Assembly (NCBI GenBank): GCA_016618085.1
Contig: JABLTG010000025.1
Location: forward strand, 62,001 to 126,000
DNA: 64,000 nt
From: Neovahlkampfia damariscottae
Lineage: Eukaryota; Heterolobosea; Selenaionea; Neovahlkampfiida; Neovahlkampfiidae
Reading direction: 5' to 3'
Both the position numbers and the translations under genes were made by a program. The notes under the pieces are model-generated. The model was not told where the DNA came from. It made no database searches and saw only the letters and a list, made by a program, of their open reading frames with translations. Below are positions 29,433 to 42,152 of this stretch, piece after piece (within the stretch, counting starts at the first letter, position 1; every line of letters starts with the position of its first letter).

Positions 29433-31476
29433 TTACTTATTGTCAGATTCCAACTTTAGAGAATGATATCCTTCACTTGAATCAACGAATGTATATTTCG
29501 TTTTAACTTTAAGCATTGCATCATTCGAAACACGAACACCTTTTGATAGATTTGCCAACATTATTGCTTCGTCAACACCATCTCCAAATATTGTATATTG
29601 ATCCATCAAGGGATTCAATAAAATTCTCTTTCCAAGTGAAATCCCAATTCCAATTTCGAATCCTTCAAATCCTTTTTCAAAATCTAATTCAATTTTTCCT
29701 TTCACGAAATTCATCATTGCAATAGCTGATTTTACAAATGCATTAACAGTAATAAGTTCTTTATTAGTGACTGCGATCATTGTATCATTTACAATTATCA
29801 TTTTATTCACAATAAATGATGTTGTTACTTCTTCAAATTTTTCGTAAACATGTTCCAAAAATGCGGTGAATTTTCTTTCAGATTTGTATTTTTGGATGTT
29901 AACAATTTTCAATGCAATAATAGGAGTACTTTCAATTCTTTCCATTTTCTTTTTTTTTGCTCCTGATGGATTTTCTGTTAATTTTTTTTTTGAATAAATA
30001 TCTTGAATTAAATTAAACCATGAAGATGCCAAAACATCACTTAAAATATCTCCTTTAAAAAAATTAAAAAAAATGATTCATCATTTACCACTAAATTCGT
30101 CATATTTTCCATTTGTCAATCCAGCCAAAGCAACACATTCAGCGTTAATAGAGATAGGAATCAACAACAGATTTGACATTGGAAAATGTCCATGAGGTAA
30201 ATCCAATGAAGTAGTATCTTTCAAATAAAGAGGTTTTCTATTTTTTACAACTTCAAGCATTGTAGGAGCTTTTTTTAAAATTGGTTTTCTAAATGATTGC
30301 ATGACGCTTGATTTAATTTGTTCAGCAGAAGAACTGAAAACATAATTTATGAATTCATATCGATCAGATTTTTCTTCTTCTACTTCAGACTCTGATGATT
30401 GAGAACTTGTTTGAAAACTTTGTTGTTTAAAAGCACGTAAATTTGATTCAACTTTTAAAGGTGCAACAAAAGCCATACCTCCATACATTTCTTCAAAGAA
30501 ATTTACGATTGACTTTAACTTTTTTTTTGCAATATCTGAATCTTTATCATCATCATCTTCATTGGAAGAAATATAATTGGATAATTGTTGTGATAGTTTT
30601 TTGATATTTTCTACTCTTTCTTCCACTCTTCTCAATCTTTCAATTGCTTCTAATTGTTTATTTGCTTTTGATATTGATTCTAAAATGATATTCGCCCAGA
30701 TTTTCGGTAAAACTTCCATCAAGATTTCTCCATCGATATCTGTATACATTCCATTTGCCATTCCCAACAACCTCCGAAATTTAGTTTTTTTTTATTTTGT
30801 TTCTTACGCAACAGATTGTTTGTTTACCACTACAGGTACTAATAAAACTGTTTTTAGTTTGAAATGACCTTCTGGAACTTTTACTAAACCTCCATCTAAT
30901 AATTTAAAACGTTTGGAAAGAAGAATCAATTGAAAACTTGTAGATCTAGATAATTTTGGTTCTTCTAGATGTTGTGAATCCATTTCTTTCAATACATTTT
31001 TGCTTGAAGTTGACCAAACGTATTCCTAAAACAATAAAAAAGAATTTGTAATTTACCAAAAAATTTAAGTCTGATAAATCTGTAATAGAAGTTAATTCTT
31101 TCTTGCTTCCCAAAGATGAGTTTGCAGCTACATCTAAAGGTGCTAAAAATACTAAAAAAAAAAAAAAAGAATAAAAAATAAATTGACACCTACCACTACC
31201 ACCGAATTCCATAGCAATGGCATCAACAATTTGAAGTAATTTTTCTCGAAGAAGTTCTGTGATATCACTTGTTTTTGACTCAACAGAGCACATTGCTTCA
31301 ACTAAGTCTATGAGAGACTGTGCTTTTTGACTCCTCTGAACTTCTTTGTCACTTGTGTTGTTGAAATTTTCTATTTCTCTGTACGCTTGTACTAAAAGAC
31401 CAAGAACATCTTTGCTAGTATAGTCAGGAATTTCTTCTGATGACTTGTCACTGCCGTTCAAAATTGACTCAAGCAT
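29433..31476 (-). CDS. GAF-GAF protein with degenerate nucleotide-cyclase-like domain
   Basis: About five exons encode some 600 aa. Two similar GAF-like modules (each ending VVVNKQSVALLG or SINAECVALAGLTNGKYDEF) flank a coiled coil near LRRVEERVENIKKLSQQL. The C-terminal domain reads KIVNIQKYKSERK, then IVNKMIIVNDTMIAV, GIGISLGKRILLN and YTIFGDGVDEAIMLANLSKG. This is the layout of class III adenylyl/guanylyl cyclases, including YTIFGD. The first metal Asp (normally in DIxGFT) is replaced by Asn in VNIQ, so catalysis is doubtful. It may act as a sensor or a regulatory partner of another cyclase. The catalytic-domain reading is an inference from pattern. Confidence 0.6.
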
Positions 31477-31527
31477 GACTTTTTAAACCAATAGCATGAA
31501 GAATTGCCTAAACTGGATATGAAAAAT

Positions 31528-33662
31528 TCAGGAAATAGAATTGATGAAAAAAAATATTTTTGAAATGTAAAATTTAGATTTTGGGCATTCTTTACAAGAT
31601 TTTGAATCTGGGACATCAAGAACAGGATTTTGATCAAAAAATCCAAATGGAGCTAAAGTGAAAGCGTTCAATTGAACAACAGGCATAATTGGAAAGTCTT
31701 CTGGTTTTACAATGTGAGAAACACCTGTTGTAATCCAAAGAACCAAATTTTGATTTTGAATACTTCTATTTTTTTTGGTAAATGATTCAAGTGTTTTTCC
31801 ACCAACAACACCATCAGATTGATTTGGATAATTTCCAGAGGAATGCATTTCATCATCTTTAAAAGGTGTTACCCATAAATGATGTTTTAACCATGGAGCT
31901 CTTTTCACCAACCATGAATCATCTGTCGCAAATTTTTTTACATTTGGACCAAAATGTAATGCATAAGCTGTGTTCATATGATGTGCATTTTTCTTTTCTG
32001 TGTTGAAACTAAAAAGGTTAATAAATTTTTAAAAACAAACATTTTCCAAAATCTACATTGAACAAGATCTCTTTTTGCATCATTCTCATTTTTCAAAACA
32101 GTTTCTTGAGAATAGAAAGCATTTCCCAATGGATTTTTTGATTTTCTTTCTGTGTGGATATTCACCTCAGAAATTGAATTTTTTAATCCATCAACACACA
32201 TATCCATTCTGACACTATAAATATGTTGATGAATATGTGCAACTAATCTGTCATATAAAACTGTTCTGTATTTATTTTTTTTTCATTCTTTTTCAAACCA
32301 CTTAAGTTAATAATACCTGTATGCTTGACTTCAAGACTAATAGTTCCATCAAGTCCTAAATTCCAATAAAAACCATATTCATAATTTCCCACCAAAATTT
32401 TAAAAGATGTGTTCAGTGGATTACCAGTTGCAATGAAAGAAATTATTAATTTTCTATTTCTTTTGATATATACTTCATTTAATCTCCAATCTGTGTGTTT
32501 CAATAAAATTGAATTATCTTCTTCATGTAAACAAATAGCATTCTTGATAATGTGTGGAGAACCATCAAGAGTGGTCATAACTCCATCAAAGTATTTAATT
32601 TCACCAACACAATCATATCCTAATTCAAGGGAATTTGCTAATTTACCTAATCCATATTCACTTTTATTTGATTTAATAAATTAAAGCAAACCCTGCATCA
32701 AATACATTTTTGAAACAATGAAGGTCTTCAGGAGATCCATAAGGAACGACCATTTCAGCAATAGAAGCACGATAACAAACTGGACGATTATTGAAAGAAA
32801 TATTTTGTAAAATTAGTCCTTCAAGGGTTGTGAAATTAATTCTAAATTTCCAATTCTGCCATTCTACTTCATTCCCATCAATATTCCATGATACCCCATG
32901 TGGTTGAGTAACTTCAATTGGATTCATGTTAGTTCTTAATTTAAATCCTTCTTCTTTCAACAACAATTCTTGTTTGTAGTTGAAACTTTTGGTTGACATT
33001 TCATTGAATGTATCAACGATTTTTAATACTTTTGAATTTGTCAAATCAATTAAAACTGAAAGTCCTTCAACTGGATGAGCATAGCCATTGTCATCATCGG
33101 ATCCAATTCTGGAATAGACCAAAGCTCTCAATAATCTTTTTCCTTTTTCTGATTCATCACCATAATAACCGGCAGTCCATGGTTCACTTGTCATATTTTT
33201 AATAAAACTATGAATTTTACATCATCCAATGTTGTGGATTTAATTAATTTCTTTTTTTCATTGCTTTGATGAAGTTTTCATCTTGCTTGATTAATTTTTC
33301 ACAAGATTCATATTCTTCAAGTGTTACAATTGGTTGACATCCCTTTGGAAGTTTTTTCCAACTCAAAATTTTTTCTGTTGTTAAAGATACAATAGTTTCA
33401 TAGGAAATTGCATGACTTTTTTCTTTGATGGAAAAACAAACAAAAATTTGTCTGTCATATTTTTTAGTTTCACTATTGAACACAATTTCTTTTGGTACTT
33501 CATGTAAATCAATTTGATAGAAATAAATTTTTGTTTTTGTTTTTGAAATTTTCGAAAAAATTTGTTCTATGACAATTTTAGAAGTTTCTTTTATTTCTTC
33601 AGGTTAAAGCGTCTAAGAAAAATAATGAGACTTTCAAAGTAATGTTTACCAAGTGGATGCAT
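31528..33662 (-). CDS. Copper (primary) amine oxidase, N-terminal part frame-disrupted
   Basis: At least seven exons. The C-terminal catalytic domain is convincing: YRASIAEMVVPYGSPEDLHC, catalytic FDAGEYGLG across a splice, VGNYEYGFYW with the TPQ-precursor Tyr, HQHIYSVRMDMCVDG with two copper His, then VSHIVKPEDFPIMPV and NPVLDVP. It would oxidise primary amines to aldehydes with hydrogen peroxide. The N3 domain (VPKEIVFNSETKKYD, VSWK-type ILSWKKLPKG) is also present. Two frame problems exist: between MHPLDALT and PEEIKET near 33605, and an in-frame TAA after AMKKRN near 33243. Both may be homopolymer errors or mark a dying gene. The CCAATCA box at 33684-33690 supports the ATG at 33662. Confidence 0.8.
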
Positions 33663-33880
33663 CAATCAACCGATTTTTTTGAACCAATCATCTTCAGATA
33701 CCAAATGTAATTTTTAATTTAAATTTAATTTCATTTTGGAAGTACAAATTAAAAAAATGACAAAAAACATTCTATGGAACCTTCCACTGGTTTGTTCAAT
33801 CAAATTGGATATTTCAGTTCCAATAAACAATTAGAAATAAATGTGATTGGTTAAATTTTTATTTTACTTGAAGCTAAGTG

Positions 33881-35329
33881 ATGAAGATTCATGTGTTAAT
33901 TCTTCTGGTATTTATTGCTTCTTCAATTGCAAATAATTTAATTATCAAAGGAGGGATTTGGTATGACGGTGACAATTCAAATCCCATTGCAAACAATGAC
34001 AAAATTTTAATAATCAAGAATGGATTAATTAACTCAATACAACCTTTATCACTCATGCAAGGAGTAAAAAAATTCTACAAGAATTATAGAATTATCGATA
34101 TTACAGGAAAGTTTTTAGTACCTGGATATTATGATGTTCATTATCATTCCACCTCTTCATCTTTTGGAGAAATATTTTTTCCTTTTTGGTTGAATCAAGA
34201 AGTAAGTTACAGTTATTTAGTTAAATTAAAGATGGTTGAAAAATATCCTGGAAAAGAAGCAATGGAATATGCCCATAAGTATCGAAAATTGAATAGAGAA
34301 CAAGCATTAAGAAGTGGTATCACAGCACTAACTGAAATCGGAGGTCCTTTATACTCAATTTCATATGTAATATTCATATTATCTTCTAACCATTTAAGTA
34401 TAGAGAAACCATTGAAAATCACGATTCACCAATATTCTATCCTTCTGGAAATATGTTGTGGGTTTCATCAGTTCCTCCTTTACCTGATATACCAGTTATC
34501 AATGTAGAGTTGAAGAATATTTCACATGCCATTGATGTGACTCGAAGACAAATTATGATGGGTGCTAAAACTATTAAATTCTATTATGTAATTCCTCAAG
34601 GAAGAAAACCAGAAGAATTTTTACCAATCTGTGAAGCTGTTGTGAAAATATGTAGACAATTTAAAGTTCCTGTTGTTGCACATCCAGCATCAAATACTTT
34701 TGAAGCAGCAATTCAATGTAATATCTTCATTTATTAATAATTAAACAGGTGGTGTTGATGCATTGGTACATGGTGTATTTGATCGTGTGATTGATCAAAA
34801 ATTTATTGATTTAATGAAAAAACACGGAACTTATTATACTCCTACATTTCAAATTCATGAAGGATATTATCAACTTTCTCATAATGTTTTATTTGAATCA
34901 ACAAAAAGACAATTGGAAAAAATGATTGATACAAGAACCAAAGAAAGAATTATGACAATTCCAAAAATGCCAGAAGCTCTCAGAAAACAACCATTTATAA
35001 ATTTGTCAATGGCAAAACAAAATTTAAAAATTCTTCATGATGCAGGAGTTCCTATATTAACTGGAACGGATTGTGGTCTCCCTGTTGCAATTCATGGCTT
35101 AATGCTTCATCGAGAATTTGAATATTATCAAGAAGCAGGAATTAAACCAATTGACATATTGAAACAAACAACATCAAATCCTTCGAAGTTGTGGAAAAGA
35201 AATCATGGAATTATTAAAATTGGATTTAATGGGGATTTGAATATTTTAGAAAAAGATCCATCCAAAGATGCTAGAAATTTGAATACTATTCATTCAACAA
35301 TCAGATTGGGAAAACAGCATGTTTGGTGA
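33881..35329 (+). CDS. Secreted metal-dependent amidohydrolase (imidazolonepropionase-like)
   Basis: About four exons encode some 440 aa. The ATG at 33881 opens a signal peptide (VLILLVFIASSIA). The amidohydrolase fold follows: IIDITGKFLVPGYYDVHYH with the HxH metal site, VVAHPAS, LVHGVFD, and the closing ILTGTDCGLPVAIHG with the catalytic Asp and NPSKLW. An early 30-nt intron (34202-34231) is a multiple of three; another lies near 34719-34748. The joint near 34345-34405 is uncertain: the frames agree only if the intron begins inside GGP. Likely substrates are cyclic amides or peptides outside the cell or in a vacuole. ATTGG at 33846-33850 lies upstream. Confidence 0.8.
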
Positions 35330-35689
35330 AACCAAAATAAATTAATCATTCTTGTTTCATTTTTTGTTTTCCTTGTATAAATAGTAAATCCCAGTTCTTC
35401 TGATTTCATAAATCTTTGATTAAATATTGCTTTCCTCATGAAATCTTTCCTAAATGATGAAAAATAGTTTTTAATACTTTCATCTATTTGTATTCTGTAG
35501 AACTGTCCAATTTTCCTTTGATCACAAGAAATTCTGGTGAAATTTCTGTTCCAAAAAAAAATGTGCTGAACGAATCACATTACAAACCAAAAGAAATACA
35601 TTAAATATTTTTATTTTTTTTTGAACATACAAATTCAAAAAAAATTCGCTTCTAAATAAACCTTCCATTCTTTTATCCAATCAAATTGG
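35330..35689. other. Intergenic region with an open minus-strand frame lacking a start
   Basis: No firm gene is visible. On the minus strand, a frame of about 95 codons without stop (roughly 35577 down to 35285, including KIGQFYRIQIDES and SSFRKDFMRKAIF) overlaps the end of the amidohydrolase gene. It lacks an upstream ATG and a CCAAT box in the right place. It could be an exon of an unannotated antisense gene or chance. The right end holds the MROH1 promoter box. Confidence 0.25.
35677..35683 (+). promoter_or_regulatory. CCAATCA box
   Basis: CCAATCA ends 7 bp before the MROH1 ATG at 35690. With so little room the transcript must start within a few bases of the ATG, or this box lies within the transcript start region. 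Confidence 0.45.
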
Positions 35690-38600
35690 ATGAGTAAAAA
35701 AACATTAAAAACACCAGTCATTGAGACAGGAAGGAACATTGATGGTATACTTTCAAATTCAACTAAACGATGTAGATATTGTCAAAGGATTAATTTCCAC
35801 AATAAACGATGAAGATCCAAAAATCAAAGAAGAAATTCATCAATCTCTTTGTAAAATCGGAAGCAAAGAACCTTTAATGGTTTTAAGTAAATCTTTGGCA
35901 TTTATGAATGGTGGCTCAAGATCAGATAAACAACACAGAATTTGTGTCATGAAGGTTATTTCAGAAGTTATTGACAAAAACGACTTTAAATGGACAAAAG
36001 AAATTGGAGAAGCAATGATTATCATGGCATCTCAAGAAATGATCGCTGAGTCAAGTATTGATCATGTTTGGCAAGAAGCTTCTTCAAAAGTTTTAATTTC
36101 CATGGCTAGAATTGCTCCAAAAAAAGTTGCAACAGAATTGTTAGATTATTTACCAGCAAATACACCACCACACTATTTTGTCATAAAGACACTTGGTGAC
36201 TTTGCTTATAATTATCGTATTTTTTTTTTTTTTTTTAAATTTTTAGCAACTTCTTTTTTACCTCATTTGAAAGAAATTTTAACAAGAACATTACCAATTC
36301 TTGCCATGTTGAAACATGATAATCTTAGATGGGTTTTTGCTGCTGCCATTGGAAGGTGGGCTGAAGCTGTAATTGTTGCAACAAATGATACAGAAAATCC
36401 AACTCCAATTCCAATTAGTGAATTTTCAGCTCAAATGGATACTGCTTTAAAACACATTCACAAAGAGTGGTTACTCAAAATGTCTTCAAAGTAAATACCC
36501 AAAAAAAATTAAAATTAACAACAGAATTCGTTTGGCTTCAGCTGAAGGTATTGGATATATGGCTCATATCATTGAAAAAGATCATATTGAAGAACAATTA
36601 GATGGCTTAATTGCTTCATTTTTGAACTTAATAGGAAAAGAACTCAAAGAACAACAAGCTGTGACAATTGGACTATCAAATCTTATTGAATCTGTAATTA
36701 GAAGTACACCTGATTCACTTATAACTCATGTTGATATTTTGTTAAAAACTTTTCAAACATACATTAATAGTCTTAATAATGCAAGTTCACCAAACTCAAT
36801 AAAAAATAGAGAAGCTTATTTAAGATGTTATGAGTTACTTGGAAGACATTACCCGGATAAAGTAATTACATGGCTCATTAAACAATTTGATAATTCAGCC
36901 ACCAATGTTAAAATTGCGACATTATCAATTTTAAGACATTTAGTGAATAAACTCAAAAAAGAATTATCCACTTATAAAGAATTAATTGTTGGTGGCGTTA
37001 AACTTGTTATCAAAATTGATGACAACAGAGTAAATCTTTAGAAATAGTTTAATCTTTTTTAAGGCACGTCTAGAATTGTTGAAATTAATTTGTGAAATGG
37101 GAAAAAGAGGTTATTTATCAAAATTAGGTGGAACTGATTTACTTGCTGTTGTAGTTGATGCTGCTTCAATAACAGATAAACAAATTTCAAGCTTTGATAA
37201 AAAAAATAAAAAAGATGGAAATTATCCACCAAACATGACTGCTTTGCATGAAATCAGAGATGAAGCTGATAAAATTCTTTTTGGATTTTCAGAAGCAAAT
37301 ATGAGTGAAAAATTAGACAAAGTGTTTTGGCCATTCCTTTTTGAATTTTTCAATGAAGGAAAACATACAGCAGCTTTTGGTATTTTAGCAAAAATTGCAG
37401 CTGATGTTGCAAAAAGAAAAAAAGAAGATGAAGATTTTATGATTGATTTTACAGCTCAAGTCAACTTACCAAAACCACATCAAATTTTAACAAGATTGTT
37501 AACTATGTTACATGAACCATATGCAAGAAATCAAAATGGAGTTAATATCCTCAGAGCTTTATATTGTTTATCACCTTTATTCCATGAAGAAGTTATTGAA
37601 GTTTGGGCAAAACTTTTACCAGAAATGAAAAAATATATTGATGGTAAAAAAAAAACTAAAATTAAAAATTCTAAAAGATGAAACAAATTTTGCACTTGAA
37701 CATTGGGAAAATATGATTTTACAATTAGTTAGGGCAAGTGTAGTTGCTGTTGGAGATGATGAATGGTCAGTCAAACTTGGAAATGCATTCATTCAATCAG
37801 CACCTTTATATTCAGGAGATGAAGCAACAAAAAAAATGTTGTTAAGTATTATTGGACTTGGTAAACAAATTATTGATCATTTATTCTTTAGTTATACAAA
37901 AAACAAGTCTCAAAGAATTTGTTTTTAATGCAATTACTGATTTATTTTTTGCAACAGATCATACAAATGAAGAAGAAAGATTAGGATGTGCTAGAGGTTT
38001 AGGTCAAGCTGCATCTGTTCACACTGACGCAGTTTTAAATAATCTTCAAACTGTCATGAAATCATCAATCAAAACTAGTGGATTCTTTTATACATTAAAA
38101 CCTACTGATATCACATCTGGATGTAAAGCATCAGCACTTTTAGCTTATGGGTATATTGCGATGCTAATTCCAATAAACTTAATTCCTTCAAGAATGGAAG
38201 TGTATATCATTCAAAACATCACACCAACATTGAAAACAGAAAAATATCCAGAAATTAAAGAAAATGGATTAAAAGCTTTAAATTTAGTAGGACAAGCAGT
38301 TCATCCAAATAGAATGCCTGATTATACATTGAAATCACGTGATGAATTAATCACATTGATTTTATCATTAATTGGAAAAAGTGTGAAAGATTCAAATATA
38401 CATGCATTAAGAAAATATGGATTAGAAGCATTGGCAACATTAATCAAATTACCACCAAGATTAGATTCAAAACTTCAAGCAACCATTTTAGAAAAAACTT
38501 TATTTCTTTATTCAGTAAAAGTTGAAGGAGCTGGTGATGTTACTGAAGATGTCATTTTAGAAAATTTGAATTTAATGTTATTTTCAATTTTACATATTGA

Positions 38601-40892
38601 ATTAAAAGAAACAAATTTAAATGATTTATTGTTAGCTTTGGAACCATTTACCAAACATAAAGATGTTAAACAAAGAGAAAAATCAATGAACTCTTATGTT
38701 GCTTTATTAAAAGAATTTGCTGTTGGAATTTCAGAAGAACCACAAGAATCAAAAGAATTCACAAATTGTGGAAGGGCAATCGGAGAACTTTTACCAAGAG
38801 TAACCGAAGCTTCAGGATCAGTCAGAAGAAATGCAATTGACGCAATTTATCTCTTATTAAGAATTCATTATTATTTAGAAAAAGAAGGATCTGATTTACC
38901 TGCATCTATTAAAAAGATTGGACCTTTAAGAGCAGAAATTGAAAATGCTTCAGAAAATGAATTATTGGATATTGCAAAAAAATTATCATCAATTCTTGCA
39001 GAAGCAATTATTCCACAACATTTATCAACTTTAGTAAACACATTATTTACAACTTTGGGAGATGTTGATTTAACAGGTGCTAATGGTACTGGATTAATCT
39101 TAAATGGATTAATTCGTTTCCGTGGGAAAGAAATGGAAACCAATTGCAATAGTTACATCAAAACTATCTTAAAAAATATGGAAACTCATTCAGCAAGAGA
39201 ACCTGTTGTTTCAGGTCTTCAATATGCTGTCAGAGCTCTTGCAAGACATCACACAACATTAGTTATCAAAAATCTCATATCAGAACCAACACCACATTCA
39301 TCGTAAAATTTTCTTCTTTTTTTTTAATTCTCTTAAAAAGTGAACTTATCAAATCAATTCAAATTTTAACAACTGATGAAAAATTACTTATTAGTCTCTT
39401 AGATCATGTTTTGGATGTTATTAATAATTCACAAATTTATGATGAAAAACAAGTACCTGGTCCAACAGATGAATCAGGAAGACAAACCTTTAGAACTGAA
39501 TATGCACCTACAGCATTAACTTTATCAGCAACAGCTGCTTTATCAGAGATTTTAGAAAAAGATGTTGGTGATTTTATTATGGAAAATCATGATTATTATT
39601 CAAGAATTTTATGTGCAATATTGTTACGTATTGGAACTTCAAATGAATGCACAAAAAATGCTCCAACAAAAGAAGCTCAAAAATTATTAAAAAATTTCTT
39701 CAAATGTGTTGATGAAGAAGATATCACTCAAAAACTTGAAACTGATAACATTTGGAATGATTTAGTTCACAGTAAAATGTATCCAGAAGTGATCAAAGTT
39801 ATCACTGAACTTGTTTGTCAAAAGCATGAAAAATTGATTAAAAATATCTTTGAAAACACAAAGAATTTCATTTCAAGAGGTTATTTAGGTCATAGAGGTA
39901 GGCTTTAATTATTTAAAAAAAAATAGTGGCATCAACTTGTATTCTTGCTGTTTTACTTAAAAACATAAAGAATGATAGAGATTTAACTTATGCAACAATC
40001 AATGGTCTTTTAGGTAGAATTGGAACAGATGAACATTTTAAAGTAAAATTACCATCAATTGATGGATTATCTGGTATTGTTGTTCATCCAATTGATCAAG
40101 TAAAACAATTCAATTGTTTAACTTTTTAAAGATGGATAAGTTTGTAACGCCTGTTGTTGGTGCTTTATTAGCTAATTTAGAAGACAAAGATGAAAATATT
40201 ATTTTAGTAAGCATGAAAAGCATGAAAGAAATTTTAGAAATTGCACAAGATGAATCAGTTTCACCACTTTTAGTGAATATTTGTGTTCGTTTAAAACCAT
40301 CATTTGAAAAGAAAAATCCTGTTATTCGTGATACTTCAATAGATTTATTTGGTGTCATTGCACGTTTTTCAGAAGGTGCTGTTGGTGAAAATTTGATTCA
40401 ATTAATTCATTCAAATCTTTCAACATTAATTCTTCATATGTTTGATTCAGATGCAAAAGTTGTTGCTGTAAGAAACTTTTATTATTTTTTTAAATTTTCA
40501 AGTCATGTAAAAGTTCAATCAGGAAATTAGTTGCTGTTCTTGGTGGAAAAAATATCATTGAATTATTTAATCATAAATCATTTGATGAAGATGGTGAAAT
40601 TGATGGTGATGATTTTCCACATTCACTTGCTGTTGCTTATATCAAAGATTTTCCAAACAGAGTTTCTGAATTTGTTTCTTCACTTGTTGTTTTCTTCAAA
40701 TCAACATGGGGAAATATCATTGCACAATCATCATTGACAGCTGGTTACATTTTAGCAGAATGTGGTGAAGATTTAAGATCAAGAACAAATCTCAGACATA
40801 CATGTTCTTCTTTAATTTCTTTATTGAGAAATCCAAATCCAAAAGTTAGAGGAAGTGTTTCAAAAATATTAGGACTTTTGTATGAAAGTTAA
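35690..40892 (+). CDS. MROH1: MROH1-like giant HEAT-repeat protein
   Basis: Some ten exons give roughly 1,600 aa, close to human MROH1 (HEATR7A). The N-terminus reads MSKKTLKTPVIETGRNID and, after a 31-nt intron, DIVKGLISTINDEDPKIKEEI. The order of HEAT units parallels MROH1: VWQEASSKVLISMARIAPKK, LEEQL-type IEEQLDGLIASFLNLI, REAYLRCYELLGRHYPDKV, LDKVFWPFLFEFF, EERLGCARGLGQAASVH, GLILNGLIRFRG and a final LRNPNPKVRGSVSKILGLL. No catalytic domain exists. In animals MROH1 associates with lysosomes, so a trafficking role is possible. The upstream CCAATCA box and the first splice together fix the start. Confidence 0.88.
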
Positions 40893-40939
40893 AAATAAAA
40901 AGTTTAGTTTTTTTTAACCAATCGAAAGGTTTTTTTCAG

Positions 40940-42142
40940 ATGAACAAATTGGTGAGACAGTACTCTGTCAAAGTATTGAAAAATACTCCTAAAATAGTGA
41001 AATTACAACTGAATGAAGGAAAAGAATTATCATTTTTGCCATTGTGGTTACGTGACCATTGTCAATGTTCAAATTGTATTCATCCTTTAAGTTTACAAAG
41101 AAAAATTGATACTTTTGAAATTCTTCAAGAATCAAAGAATTTAAAAATTGAATCTTTAAAAGAAAATGATGAAGAAAATATTTCAATCAAGTGGAAATCA
41201 AATCAAATCGAGCATGAAAGTGTGTATCCAAAAAAATTTTTAGAAAAATATTCACAAGAAAATATGAAAAAAAATTCACCTTTTTTGCATCTTTATAATG
41301 ATATTAAATTATGGAATTGCTCTTTAGAATTAAAAAATGGAATGGTTGATTACAATGAAGTGATGAAAAATGATGAAGGATTGTTCAAACTTTTGACAGT
41401 GATTAGAGAATATGGGTTTTGCATTATTAACAACACACCTATTGATTCACATAAACCAACAAGAGATTTAATTGAAAAAATTGGAAAAACAAGAAATTCT
41501 ATTTTTGGTGATTTCTGGGAATTTACAGTAAGACAATTTATTCTAAATTGTTTTATTAAGGATGATGATGCTGTTGATGACACGGCATACACAAATGAGA
41601 GATTAGAATCACATTGTGATGGTACTTATAGCTTTGATGCTCCAGGAATTCAATCATTTCACTGCATCAAAGGTGAATATAAAAATGGTGAAAGTTTCTT
41701 AGTTGATGGATTTAATGTTTGTCAACAATTGAAAAAAAAAAATCCAGAAGCATTTAAATTCTTTTCAAAATTTGATTTTCCTCATGTTTTCAATACAAGA
41801 AATAATGAAACCTATTTATTGAATAGAACTAAAATAATCAACACAGAAAATGAAGGAAATGATGTTTATTGCTTCAGATATAATAATTTAGACCGTGATA
41901 TTTTAGATTTAGATCCAAAAAATCAAGAATTATTTTATCAATATTATTCAGATTTGGCAGAAATTGTGAGATCTAATCAAAATGAAATTCGTTTCACATT
42001 AAAACCTGGAATGTTAATGTTGACAAATAACTGGAGAGTTTTACATGGAAGAGAAAGTTTTATTGGAAAAAGGACCATCATTGGATGTTACGTGAATGAA
42101 GAAGATTATTTAAGTAAACTCTCTACATTTTTAAAAAAATAA
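40940..42142 (+). CDS. TMLHE: Trimethyllysine dioxygenase, mitochondrial
   Basis: Exons 40940-41527 and 41561-42142 give 389 aa; the 33-nt intron keeps frame. The N-terminus (MNKLVRQYSVKVLKN) is a mitochondrial presequence. The zinc-binding DUF971 domain follows (RDHCQCSNCIHPLSLQRK), then the 2-oxoglutarate/Fe(II) domain with HCD (LESHCDGTYSF), PGIQSFHC, YNNLDRD, and NNWRVLHGRESF, with the distal His and 2OG-binding Arg. The VNTVY-type ends (TIIGCYVNEEDYL) match trimethyllysine rather than gamma-butyrobetaine dioxygenase. It makes hydroxytrimethyllysine, the first step to carnitine. The start lies 47 bp after the MROH1 stop, with AACCAATCG in that gap. Confidence 0.9.
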   Translation: MNKLVRQYSVKVLKNTPKIVKLQLNEGKELSFLPLWLRDHCQCSNCIHPLSLQRKIDTFEILQESKNLKIESLKENDEENISIKWKSNQIEHESVYPKKFLEKYSQENMKKNSPFLHLYNDIKLWNCSLELKNGMVDYNEVMKNDEGLFKLLTVIREYGFCIINNTPIDSHKPTRDLIEKIGKTRNSIFGDFWEFTVRQFILNCFIKDDDAVDDTAYTNERLESHCDGTYSFDAPGIQSFHCIKGEYKNGESFLVDGFNVCQQLKKKNPEAFKFFSKFDFPHVFNTRNNETYLLNRTKIINTENEGNDVYCFRYNNLDRDILDLDPKNQELFYQYYSDLAEIVRSNQNEIRFTLKPGMLMLTNNWRVLHGRESFIGKRTIIGCYVNEEDYLSKLSTFLKK

Positions 42143-42152
42143 AACCTTCGTT

